Assembly (NCBI GenBank): GCA_029067085.1
Contig: JAIEFE010000014.1
Span: 62,001-126,000 of the forward strand
Reading direction: 5' to 3'
Length of the DNA stretch: 64,000 nt
Origin: Lachnospiraceae bacterium
GTDB taxonomy: Bacteria; Bacillota; Clostridia; Lachnospirales; Lachnospiraceae
Below the pieces are notes generated by a model that saw only the letters and a program-made list of their open reading frames with translations, made no database searches and was not told the origin of the DNA. A program made the position numbers and the translations under genes. Below, one piece after another: positions 1 to 8,302 of this stretch (positions are counted from its first letter, which is position 1; each line of letters begins with the position of its first letter).

Positions 1-931
1 CTCTAAAACTCCGATTCCAACAATCACAACCCCTGCACAACACTATGTCATTCCTGTTGCCATCCAAATGCATCTGCCTGTATTTTTTAATTTTTTCGCT
101 ATTCCAGATTTCTTTAATGGAATTTCTATTTATATCTCCAATTTCATTATCCAGTTCTGTATCAATACAGCATAAACCAACTTTGCCCCCGGCATTAATC
201 ACTGCCGTTGAAAACAGAGATATACAAGGTTCGTCAATCCAATGTTCCCGTACAGACGTATTATTATTCCACAACGCCGTTGTATGCTGCGGCATAACCT
301 GTGCCAAATCCCCCTCCTGCAGATGCTGATTCCAAAATCTTAACCATTCGTCTATTTCATCATGCGTCTCTTCTAAATCAATCATTCTGACTCGGATCTG
401 CGTCTGCGGCCTGACTTTGTCACGAACCTTTATAGCGTTAAGCGCATTTTCCATAACAGTCTCATAATTTAAGCCATGACGCACAATCTGATAAGTTTCT
501 TTTTTTATGGAGTCAATTGATAAACGTAGATCATCCAAGCCCGCCTTCAATAAATTTTCACATCTGGTTTCGTTCAGCAATGATGCATTCGTGCTTAACA
601 TTACCTTCTTTATGCCAATATCCTTGAGCGCTTTTATTCTGTCTTCCAGGTTCCTGTCCAATAACGGCTCACCCATCCATTGAATCGTTACCCCTTCGAT
701 CCATTCCGTGTAGTCTTTCAATTCGTTGACAATCTTTTCAAATAATGCATCCCCCATGACCGATATGTGCTCGTTTTTACTAATTGCTTTTGTACACATA
801 GGACATTGGGCATTGCATCTATCCGTAGTCTCGACTTCCACATATTTAGGGAACTTTTCACATTCCTCCAATTTTTCCACAAAAATCCTCTGTGCCATTT
901 TTTGTTGCACATCATCCTGGACGTTATACAT
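1..931 (-). CDS. Radical SAM/SPASM protein, 3' end outside the window
   Basis: The frame is open from an ATG at 931 to the window edge, giving the first 310 codons. The radical SAM cluster motif CNAQCPMC is at residues 39-46, with a GEP-type motif (QWMGEPLL) after it. A SPASM-like auxiliary cluster region begins near residue 280 (GLCCID) and continues with Cys299-x2-Cys302-x-Cys304 at the edge. A strong Shine-Dalgarno (GGGAGGAG) precedes the ATG, which overlaps the stop of the cupin gene upstream as TAATG, so the two are translationally coupled. Such enzymes do radical chemistry on peptides, sugars or aminocyclitols; the substrate cannot be read from the sequence. It is the third SPASM-type radical SAM enzyme of this island. 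Confidence 0.9.
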   Translation of the reverse strand, partial: MYNVQDDVQQKMAQRIFVEKLEECEKFPKYVEVETTDRCNAQCPMCTKAISKNEHISVMGDALFEKIVNELKDYTEWIEGVTIQWMGEPLLDRNLEDRIKALKDIGIKKVMLSTNASLLNETRCENLLKAGLDDLRLSIDSIKKETYQIVRHGLNYETVMENALNAIKVRDKVRPQTQIRVRMIDLEETHDEIDEWLRFWNQHLQEGDLAQVMPQHTTALWNNNTSVREHWIDEPCISLFSTAVINAGGKVGLCCIDTELDNEIGDINRNSIKEIWNSEKIKKYRQMHLDGNRNDIVLCRGCDCWNRSFR

Positions 932-1449
932 TATTTCTCCTCCCACTGCTTTATTGCATAATCTATTTTTGCTTCATATTCCTCTATTTCTTTTTCCGAT
1001 GCATCTCTTGGGGCCCATTCGGGATAAGTAACCATATCAGGCATGAATTTTCCTTCACGCATTTCATAAAAAACAACCTGTTCCGAAATAGGCACTACTG
1101 CATGATAAATTCCTTTCTCAACTCTGCAAAGTTTCAAGCCCTTCGCTGAGGCTCTCATGATATCCCTAATATCCCCGTTCTCCTCAAATAGGATAATCCA
1201 TGCTTCCCCATACAAGATAATTTTTGTTTCAGCGCAGTGGTCATGCTTATCCGGCGGATAATAAAAGCCCTTTTCATTTACAAATATCATTTCCTGCACA
1301 TTGCTGTTCTCAGAGTCATGTAAACAATAGCGATACTTTCTCGACTCATTTTGTCTTGCTTTTCCAAGTAGTTCCTCTAAAAACCCATCATCCGCTTTTA
1401 CTACTTCATCCTTGATAAATTCATACCATTTTTGCGTGCTTTGGCTCAT
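931..1449 (-). CDS. WbuC-like cupin-fold protein
   Basis: A 172-residue protein with the central cupin signature PPDKHDHCAETKIILYGEAW and a second conserved part around KGIYHAVVP. The spaced histidines (HDH, then a Glu, then a later His) look like the metal-binding set of a cupin. The best family match I recognise is WbuC, a small cupin found in O-antigen and other surface-sugar clusters whose reaction is not established. It sits 12 bases after the methyltransferase upstream and overlaps the radical SAM gene downstream by one base. This fits a sugar-tailoring role, but the substrate is unknown. Confidence 0.7.
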   Translation of the reverse strand: MSQSTQKWYEFIKDEVVKADDGFLEELLGKARQNESRKYRYCLHDSENSNVQEMIFVNEKGFYYPPDKHDHCAETKIILYGEAWIILFEENGDIRDIMRASAKGLKLCRVEKGIYHAVVPISEQVVFYEMREGKFMPDMVTYPEWAPRDASEKEIEEYEAKIDYAIKQWEEK

Positions 1450-1461
1450 GTTTTCCCCCTA

Positions 1462-2124
1462 TTATTCAAAAAAAATAAAGCTATAATCCCCTGTATATCC
1501 CCACTGCTCATATAGCCATTCCCACTCATCCACGGCAAAATAACTCGCACACGTAATCTGCCAATACAACATATTAACCTCTTCCTCGTCATTTCTGAAA
1601 GATTCCACCATAATATAACTGTGTCCCTTGCTAACTCGTTCAATTTCCTGAACTGCCTTTTTCAAATCGTAAATCTTCAGATTATGCAAGGTAGTCAGGC
1701 TGATAACTAGGTCAAATTGATTGTCTTCATAAGGAAGATTCTGTGCTTCTCCATACTGCAGCCTGTCCCGAATTTCCTCTTTGGCATGCTCAAGCGCATA
1801 GTGGGAAATGTCAAGCCCGGATACCTCAAGCCCTGGAACCACCTGTGTCAACTCATACAACAAATGTGCCATTCCGCACCCAACATCAAGTACTTTTTGT
1901 CCTGCCTCCAAATGATAATAGTCTGCAATCTTCTGTGCTACCGGTCTCCATCTGCCATCATACCGATATCCGCCGTATCCGTATTTTCTTTCACCATCCC
2001 AATAGTCATATCCATACTGCTTTGCAATCTTGGCACATTCTGCCTTACTGGCTTCATTAACTCTGCCAATATAATCTCTCTTGGTTGCCTTATGTACTTC
2101 CGATACTAAATCAATGTATGCCAT
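1462..2124 (-). CDS. Class I SAM-dependent methyltransferase
   Basis: A 220-residue protein. After an N-terminal part of about 70 residues rich in Tyr and Gly, the Rossmann-like methyltransferase core begins with motif I VLDVGCGMAHL, then the acidic loop GLDIS and the motif IV region FDLVISLTTLHNL. It starts 4 bases after the transketolase C-terminal subunit gene, so it is in the same operon. The acceptor is not evident; in this island a sugar hydroxyl or carboxyl of the flagellar glycan is likeliest. Confidence 0.85.
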   Translation of the reverse strand: MAYIDLVSEVHKATKRDYIGRVNEASKAECAKIAKQYGYDYWDGERKYGYGGYRYDGRWRPVAQKIADYYHLEAGQKVLDVGCGMAHLLYELTQVVPGLEVSGLDISHYALEHAKEEIRDRLQYGEAQNLPYEDNQFDLVISLTTLHNLKIYDLKKAVQEIERVSKGHSYIMVESFRNDEEEVNMLYWQITCASYFAVDEWEWLYEQWGYTGDYSFIFFE

Positions 2125-2128
2125 TTCC

Positions 2129-3046
2129 TTATCCTCCTATTATATTATGGATAGATCTATATAAATCTACGTGACCAATTCCATTACTGTCTCTAACCTG
2201 ATCATAGGTCCCATAACCTTGTGAAAATCCCTTCAATCCCATTCTTATAAATTTGACGGGGCTTCCATATTCTGCTATCACTTCGGCCACGGCACTTCCC
2301 ACTCCGCCAATCATACTATGGTCCTCTATCGTGATAATCTTTCCTGTCTCTTCAACTGCCTTAATAATAATCTCTTTGTCCAGAGGCTTGACTGTATGCA
2401 TGTTGATCACCCGGACTTTAATATTTTCTTCTTCCACCTGCTCAGCTATATTTATGACATCCTTTAAAATAGTTCCCATACTTATGATTGTCACATCTGT
2501 TCCCTCTCTGAGCGTAACTGCCTTCCCAATCTGGAACTTATAATCTTCCTGATAAATCTCAGGCTCCTTATTGGTGCCAAGCCTTATATACACCGGACCA
2601 GTATGCTCATATGCCGCAAGTGTGGCTTTCTTCACTTCCATTGGACTTGCAGGCGTAATAATCTGCAAATTAGGCAGAACACGAAGTACCCCCAAATCTT
2701 CCGTTGTGTGATGAGTCGGTCCCAGTTTGCTATAAGACATACCAGCCCCTGTTCCAATCAGTTTTACATTCTGGTTCTGCAGACATACATCATTTTTAAT
2801 AAATTCCAAAGCACGAAATGAAAGAAATGCCCCTATTGTATAGGCAAACGGGATTTTCCCCTGATTCGCCATCCCCGCTGCCACTGCAACCATATTAGAT
2901 TCTGAAATTCCCAGGTTTAAAAATTGTTCTGGAAAATCCTGACGAAATCTGTCATATACAATAATCCCATTGTCAGCCAACAATGCAAAAACACGCCTGT
3001 CTTTTTCTGCCAGATCATGCAGTATATTCAAATATGCCGTTCTCAT
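2129..3046 (-). CDS. Transketolase-like protein, C-terminal subunit
   Basis: A 305-residue protein matching the pyrimidine-binding and C-terminal domains of split transketolases. It starts MRTAYLNILHDLAEKDRRVF, then SESNMVAVAAGMANQGKIPF with the catalytic Glu of the Pyr domain, then the C-terminal domain from about residue 170. It overlaps the N-terminal subunit gene by 4 bases (ATGA), so the two are made together as one heteromeric thiamine diphosphate enzyme. Transketolase makes sedoheptulose 7-phosphate, the substrate of GmhA, which is encoded in the same island. An alternative is two-carbon transfer to a nucleotide-sugar ketone to build a branched sugar. Confidence 0.88.
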   Translation of the reverse strand: MRTAYLNILHDLAEKDRRVFALLADNGIIVYDRFRQDFPEQFLNLGISESNMVAVAAGMANQGKIPFAYTIGAFLSFRALEFIKNDVCLQNQNVKLIGTGAGMSYSKLGPTHHTTEDLGVLRVLPNLQIITPASPMEVKKATLAAYEHTGPVYIRLGTNKEPEIYQEDYKFQIGKAVTLREGTDVTIISMGTILKDVINIAEQVEEENIKVRVINMHTVKPLDKEIIIKAVEETGKIITIEDHSMIGGVGSAVAEVIAEYGSPVKFIRMGLKGFSQGYGTYDQVRDSNGIGHVDLYRSIHNIIGG

Positions 3047-3879
3047 TTTTTGTCCTCACAAACTAAATCTTCTTCTCTCAACCCCAATTCCTGCATTAAT
3101 ATTGGTAATTCCTTCTCATTTGGCATTCTGGAATGCCAAATAGCAGAATTTTCCATAAAAGATACCCCTTTACCCTTAATTGTATGTGCTATGACTAATA
3201 CCGGCTTACCTTCTTCCCTTACGAGCAGCGCCCTTCTAATTTCCTCATAACTATGCCCGTCAATTTCTACTACTTTCCAGCCAAAGGATTCCCATTTTTG
3301 GCCAAATGGCTTCATTCCGACTATGTCTTCCAGATTGCCCATCCCCTGAAGCTTATTATAATCTATAATTACCGTCATATTATCCAGTTTCAGCGCCGGA
3401 GCCGACAATGCACTTTCCCATACGGACCCTTCCTGACACTCACCGTCCCCCAATACAACATAAGTATGGTTAGACTTCTTATCCACTTTATTTGCATAGG
3501 ATATTCCGATGGAAAATGACAATCCATGTCCCAGAGCCCCCGTTGATGCTTCCACCCCAGGTATTTCACGGATCTTTGGGTGTCCTCCAAATTTAGAACC
3601 AGGAGTCTCAATATGCCATAATTCGTCTTCCGGGAAAAAGCCAGCTTTTGCCAGTGCCGCATAAAGTGCATAACACGCATGTCCCTTGCTCAACACAAAA
3701 TAATCCCTTCCATCCCAATCAGGATTCCGAGCATCATATCTCATCACATTATCAAAGTATAAAACGCTGATGATATCTGCAGCGGAATAGGCACCTCCCA
3801 AATGACCGTTTCCGGCAAAATGCGCCATTTTATATATCATTTTCCTAATATCTTTTGCTGCTTCCTGTATTGTCTCCAT
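3043..3879 (-). CDS. Transketolase-like protein, N-terminal subunit
   Basis: A 278-residue thiamine diphosphate-binding half of a split transketolase. It shows GNGHLGGAYSAADIISVLYF near the N terminus, the conserved segment FVLSKGHACYALYAAL, and the ThDP/Mg motif GDGECQEGSVWE with the downstream Asn in DYNKLQG. Domain order and length are typical for the N subunit. It is read before the C subunit with a 4-base overlap. The radical SAM gene upstream ends 8 bases before its start. A copy inside a flagellin-modification island, instead of a pentose phosphate locus, suggests a dedicated supply of heptose precursor. Confidence 0.88.
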   Translation of the reverse strand: METIQEAAKDIRKMIYKMAHFAGNGHLGGAYSAADIISVLYFDNVMRYDARNPDWDGRDYFVLSKGHACYALYAALAKAGFFPEDELWHIETPGSKFGGHPKIREIPGVEASTGALGHGLSFSIGISYANKVDKKSNHTYVVLGDGECQEGSVWESALSAPALKLDNMTVIIDYNKLQGMGNLEDIVGMKPFGQKWESFGWKVVEIDGHSYEEIRRALLVREEGKPVLVIAHTIKGKGVSFMENSAIWHSRMPNEKELPILMQELGLREEDLVCEDKK

Positions 3880-3887
3880 ATTACTCC

Positions 3888-4958
3888 TTAAATAAAATTA
3901 ACATGATTCAAATCCATATTCACAAATGAGCCTATCAATTCATTCCGACTATCATACACGCAATTATGGGTGCATACTTTAACGGCATCAAAACAATTAA
4001 ATTTTTGAGTTACCTCATCCGAATACCAGCCTTCTTTAAAAGATGTTTTAGACAGGTCGCATACCATTCCTTTGCTCATATAAGCTGTATCCTGACACAT
4101 ATATACCTTAGAATTTGCAGCAATAACACATTCAAAATCTTTACGGTAACATCTGCTGTAAGGTCTCTCAAATGCCACTGTAGAATTCAATTCATTTGTA
4201 TATAAGTTAATAATCTGGAATCTCTCATCCGCAAGATCCAACTGAACTTTTGTGAGTTCCTCCGTCACAAAATCTTTAAAGTCCTTATGATCTTCCTTAG
4301 TCGTTGTCGTAATTAAAGGGGAATATTTGACATTGTTCACTCCCAGCTTTTTCATAAGCGTGGCCATTTCCCTAACTTCATGATAGTTATCTTTTCCTAC
4401 AACAACATTAATCCCAAATACACACTTTTCATCTTTCATTTTTGAAAAACGTTCTATATTTTCACATAACGCGTCAAAAGAATGTCTCTTTATTCCCCGA
4501 ATTTTACAATACATTTCATCATTTAAAGATTCAACGGATATTCTCACCCACTTTGCTTTCGCCAGAAGTTCCGCCTTTCTGCCCATTAACATACTTCCAT
4601 TTGTGATTGCAGATAAATCTATTCCTGCTTCTAAAATCTTTTCCATGGCTTCTTCTATATAGGTATACAAAAGGGGTTCTCCGCCGCCAGTAAAAGTAAT
4701 AGCCTTTACTCCCATATTCGACATATCTGATATTATTTCCATCATTCTGTCATGCGGAATTTCATCATTAGGATCATATTCATCCAAGTTCACATATGAG
4801 TGCCTGTAATGACAATAACTACAATTATGATTACATCTGTTCGTTGGCTTCATTCTGATATAAACAGGATTGCATCGCTCCCCTTTCATCAACTTCTGCA
4901 GCAACTCATGATGATAAAAAATCTTTAATTCACTGTACGGTGTGCTATTTCTTCCCAT
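3888..4958 (-). CDS. Radical SAM/SPASM protein with HVNFI tail
   Basis: A 356-residue protein. The 4Fe-4S motif is CNHNCSYC (Cys42, Cys46, Cys49), followed by TGGGEPLLY for SAM contact. A C-terminal SPASM-like region holds several Cys between about residue 270 and 335 (for example YSRCYRKDFEC, VYMCQD, CTHNC). It ends in MDLNHVNFI. The neighbouring radical SAM protein (4987-6048) has the same last five residues, and the two also share an N-terminal pattern of a Tyr/His-rich start followed by a conserved P-x-E/R-x-x segment before the first Cys. The reaction is unknown; oxidation or epimerisation of a sugar in the flagellar glycan pathway is an inference from context. Confidence 0.88.
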   Translation of the reverse strand: MGRNSTPYSELKIFYHHELLQKLMKGERCNPVYIRMKPTNRCNHNCSYCHYRHSYVNLDEYDPNDEIPHDRMMEIISDMSNMGVKAITFTGGGEPLLYTYIEEAMEKILEAGIDLSAITNGSMLMGRKAELLAKAKWVRISVESLNDEMYCKIRGIKRHSFDALCENIERFSKMKDEKCVFGINVVVGKDNYHEVREMATLMKKLGVNNVKYSPLITTTTKEDHKDFKDFVTEELTKVQLDLADERFQIINLYTNELNSTVAFERPYSRCYRKDFECVIAANSKVYMCQDTAYMSKGMVCDLSKTSFKEGWYSDEVTQKFNCFDAVKVCTHNCVYDSRNELIGSFVNMDLNHVNFI

Positions 4959-4986
4959 TTTGCCCTCCTAAAACTCTTTTTTATGA

Positions 4987-6048
4987 TTATATAAAATTCA
5001 CATGTTCACCCGGATTTTTTAAACTGTCCAAGTACTTATTCATTTCATCTAAACGGCAGTTGGCTCCACACGCATCCCCCGGTTTCATTTTTGCAAAGTA
5101 TTCCACTATTTTTTTTCTGTGTTCCCCCTCCCATATTTGGCAAAAACTTTCCTCGTATAAATTACCATATTTAAATTCTTCTTTACCCATAAACCTGATA
5201 CACGGCCACAAATTCCCCTTTGCATCTACATAAACCATAAACGGCAATGCCCAGCAACAATTATACGTTCTTGCATTTTCCAGATTTCTCATTGCATGTG
5301 CCCTAAAATAAATTCTAAACTGATCTGTTTCCAGATCCCTTATCTCTTTTTCTAATGCCAGCATTTCATGATAATCTACTTCCAGCAGATTGTGGCTCTG
5401 AGGATGATGTGTATAAGGTTTTACCGTAAAATAGTCTACCCCAATCTCTTTTAACGTTTTGCCCATCTCGATAATATCGTCTTTATTATCCGGTAAGAGC
5501 AATAGCTGAACTCCTAAAGTCGTTCTTAAATTCTGATCCCTTTTTACCCGAACAGCTTCCTCCATATGGAATAATACTTTCTGTAAATCCCCACTTTTAC
5601 CTCTCTGTACTTTTTCATATGTTGACTCTTTAATACCTGCGACGCTAAAGCGCAGCCACGTTAAAGACTTCAAGCACTCCCTCGATACTTCCGGTGTCAA
5701 TAGCACTCCATTCGTGGACATTGCTGCATCTATGCCGCATTCTTTTGTTGTATTAATTATATTCGGTGCTTCTTTATGCAACAGAGGTTCCCCCTCCCCC
5801 GCATATACAACACTTTTTGTTCCTTTAGACGCCAACTCCCTGAGATTTTTGATAAGCATGTCTGCATCTAGAAAATTCGCCTTATACCCCGTATAATCTA
5901 CAGAACAAAATACACATCTGTGATTACATGCATTTGTAATACCCAATTCCAACTCTATCGGATATATGTTCTCTCCTGATAACCATCTTGCCACTACCTC
6001 CGGATGATATAATAACTTGTGCGTATCGATTCTAATATTATCTGCCAT
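4987..6048 (-). CDS. Radical SAM/SPASM protein with HVNFI tail
   Basis: A 353-residue radical SAM enzyme with CNHRCVFC at residues 41-48, the GEP motif YAGEGEPLLHK, and a C-terminal cluster region with Cys in YNCCWALP, WPCIRF, SFCQIW and DACGANC. It ends NPGEHVNFI. It lies 28 bases upstream of the related gene at 3888-4958 and is probably an old duplicate with a different substrate or partner. Auxiliary-cluster enzymes of this form include dehydrogenases of aminosugars and cyclitols and peptide-modifying enzymes. With no precursor peptide beside it, a small-molecule or sugar substrate is the more likely one. Confidence 0.88.
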   Translation of the reverse strand: MADNIRIDTHKLLYHPEVVARWLSGENIYPIELELGITNACNHRCVFCSVDYTGYKANFLDADMLIKNLRELASKGTKSVVYAGEGEPLLHKEAPNIINTTKECGIDAAMSTNGVLLTPEVSRECLKSLTWLRFSVAGIKESTYEKVQRGKSGDLQKVLFHMEEAVRVKRDQNLRTTLGVQLLLLPDNKDDIIEMGKTLKEIGVDYFTVKPYTHHPQSHNLLEVDYHEMLALEKEIRDLETDQFRIYFRAHAMRNLENARTYNCCWALPFMVYVDAKGNLWPCIRFMGKEEFKYGNLYEESFCQIWEGEHRKKIVEYFAKMKPGDACGANCRLDEMNKYLDSLKNPGEHVNFI

Positions 6049-6106
6049 TTTCCTCTCTCCTCATATTTTCTGTTATAAAGCAAAAACAGTAGTTTTTCGC
6101 CTATCA

Positions 6107-7915
6107 TTAACTAACAAATCCCTTCTTAGCTATCACGCGCAAAATAGTATCCGCTATTACTCCATTTCCTTCCTCATATAAATGACATGAGTCCATATAT
6201 ACGTCAGGCCTATCATCAAAAATGCCTGTGAGATTGCAAATATAATCAAAACTCTCTTCTATCTTACGGCTTTCTATTTCTTCTCTGAAAAGTCTGAAAG
6301 GTTTTGCATAACTTTCTATCCAGAATACAGATGATGATAATAACCATTCATCCATTTCCTGACTGTTACGCATATTATTCCTCGTTGGCTGCGCAAATGC
6401 CATAAATGGAATATCCTTTGTCTGTGATATAGCGTGCATACATTCTACTTTGGATAGCCAGTTCTCAAAATAGTTTTCACCTGTTTCTATCCCTATATTA
6501 ACTTCCGAAATATTCATGTCATTTCCCACATGGCCGGTATTATCACCACTCATATTGTTGATTATAAAATCAAACATTTTCTTCAAGTATGGGATCGTAA
6601 ATGGATGGCTGGGATCTTCACATAAATCATTAAATCCGTCATAAACAATTATCAAATCGGGCTTTAAAGGCAAAATATCTCTCTCCAGCTTGATTAATTC
6701 CTGAGTCGATGTATATCCGCATGTTCCGCCGTTATATACTGTCACTTTATCATTCGGCCATTTTTCATATAATATCCTGGCCCAATTTCTTTTATCGTAT
6801 ATATCATCTGTGGTGCTTCCCCCAAGAACCGCTATTCTAAAATCACCCGGATTTTCTTCTCCATATACAGCAATCCCCGGATATTTACTATTCTCTTTAT
6901 AGGTATAACCTAAATTTATATCCAATACACTTTCTAAAATATAATTACAAAAACTCAATTGAGGCATTATATTAAAATCAGAATTTTTTTTGAAACCCAA
7001 GTCACTCATTTTACTTATTTTTCTTTTTTCGTTTTCTAATATAATAAAATAATCTTCCTCATATAATAAATCTTCTACAAATTTAACAGGGTATTCTTTG
7101 TTGTCCTGTTCCTCCATATCATCGCATACAAATCCCTGAAAATCAAAGTCCAAAAGCTGAATGCATTTCGCTGTTTTAATATTTCTTTTCGTTTGATCAC
7201 CGTAAAAAAATATTTTTTTATTACCGAAAAAAAATGTCATATTATAAATATATTGAACGATAATCGGCAAATCCTCATCAGGATTATGGATATATTTCAA
7301 GTATTTATGATTCACCTCTTCAAAATAAAATTTTCTTTGCTTACACCCTCTTTTCTGCAATATAGAGTCCATTTCCTTATACTTTACTGCTGCCTCAATA
7401 ATGGAACTGTCTTCCGGAAGCTCTGGAAGAATATCTATATGGAAAATCGGTAAGCCCTCTTTATATTTTCCAGTGCCGCATTTTGCTCTATCAGAATCAA
7501 TAAAACACTGTATTCCTTCTTTCACTCCTTCCCGAGATAGTTGTTCATAGACTTCCTGTCCATATTTTCCGGCTCCAAAAATCACCATTCTACTCTTATT
7601 AATTTCAGGATTCAACACTGTAACCATTTGACATATATCATATAATCTTTCTTCAGATTCTTTTGTACAAAAAACTACAGCCTCTTCTGAATCCAAATCT
7701 GCAATATTTACAATTGGTTTATTAAACGCTTTCTTGCCAATGTATTCACTATCATCGGTTGCAAAACCATTCATATAAATTTCCATAATCAGGAAGCGGC
7801 AAAAGATAGAGAGCGCTGCCTCCTTTTGCTCCCAATCATTTTTAAACCATATATACTTCTTTAAATTACCGTATACTATAGGATTTAAAACAAATAATTG
7901 ATCCGGTTCTCTCAT
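6107..7915 (-). CDS. SGNH/GDSL hydrolase with N-terminal Rossmann-like domains
   Basis: A 602-residue fusion. The N-terminal half has two Gly-rich Rossmann-like segments, VIFGAGKYGQEVYEQL near residues 111-126 and KIFFYGDQTKRNIKTAKCI near 234-252. They resemble the small nucleotide-sugar-binding domain of PglD-type proteins. From about residue 345 it is an SGNH hydrolase: GGST with nucleophile Ser367, the Gly of NGGTCGYTS, the Asn of YDGFND near 429, and Asp575-x-x-His578 near the end. SGNH enzymes in surface-glycan clusters act as esterases or acetyl transferases. There is no signal peptide or membrane span, so it works in the cytoplasm. The combination is unusual and is echoed by the sulfotransferase fusion at 14822-17230. 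Confidence 0.75.
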   Translation of the reverse strand: MREPDQLFVLNPIVYGNLKKYIWFKNDWEQKEAALSIFCRFLIMEIYMNGFATDDSEYIGKKAFNKPIVNIADLDSEEAVVFCTKESEERLYDICQMVTVLNPEINKSRMVIFGAGKYGQEVYEQLSREGVKEGIQCFIDSDRAKCGTGKYKEGLPIFHIDILPELPEDSSIIEAAVKYKEMDSILQKRGCKQRKFYFEEVNHKYLKYIHNPDEDLPIIVQYIYNMTFFFGNKKIFFYGDQTKRNIKTAKCIQLLDFDFQGFVCDDMEEQDNKEYPVKFVEDLLYEEDYFIILENEKRKISKMSDLGFKKNSDFNIMPQLSFCNYILESVLDINLGYTYKENSKYPGIAVYGEENPGDFRIAVLGGSTTDDIYDKRNWARILYEKWPNDKVTVYNGGTCGYTSTQELIKLERDILPLKPDLIIVYDGFNDLCEDPSHPFTIPYLKKMFDFIINNMSGDNTGHVGNDMNISEVNIGIETGENYFENWLSKVECMHAISQTKDIPFMAFAQPTRNNMRNSQEMDEWLLSSSVFWIESYAKPFRLFREEIESRKIEESFDYICNLTGIFDDRPDVYMDSCHLYEEGNGVIADTILRVIAKKGFVS

Positions 7916-7959
7916 TCTCAGTTTACTCCCCTGATTCCCAGGTATTTATTTTTTCTTCA

Positions 7960-8292
7960 TCAGAAATTATAAATATACCCAGGCAATTTTTCACTCTTAT
8001 CCTCTCCGCAGTTCCGCGTTTCCCCATCTTTTCCTTCAACAGGCTTTAGTTTCAATGCAGAAACCAATACTGTTTGCATGCACTCCTGCATAACGGCATC
8101 TTCGTCCCACATTTTTTTCAATTCATCTTTTAGTTCCGGAAGAGTCTCAAACCCATATTCCCGAATATAAGATTCCTCTACTCTCTTTATAAAATAGCTT
8201 TCTTCTGTACAATCGCTTCCCGTATAATAGTTTTTTTGAAAGCCACACGCAATTTCATATAATTTATCTTTCTCATTTTGACTCTTATCCAT
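7960..8292 (-). CDS. Small hypothetical protein
   Basis: A 110-residue, mostly charged and helical-looking protein with no motif I recognise and no signal or membrane segment. It has a Shine-Dalgarno-like GAGGAG before the ATG and lies between the carbamoyltransferase gene (10 bases upstream) and the SGNH fusion (44 bases downstream), so it is almost certainly translated as part of the operon. It could be a small carrier or accessory protein, but there is no conserved DSL-type phosphopantetheine site visible to support that. Confidence 0.6.
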   Translation of the reverse strand: MDKSQNEKDKLYEIACGFQKNYYTGSDCTEESYFIKRVEESYIREYGFETLPELKDELKKMWDEDAVMQECMQTVLVSALKLKPVEGKDGETRNCGEDKSEKLPGYIYNF

Positions 8293-8302
8293 ATATACTC
8301 CT

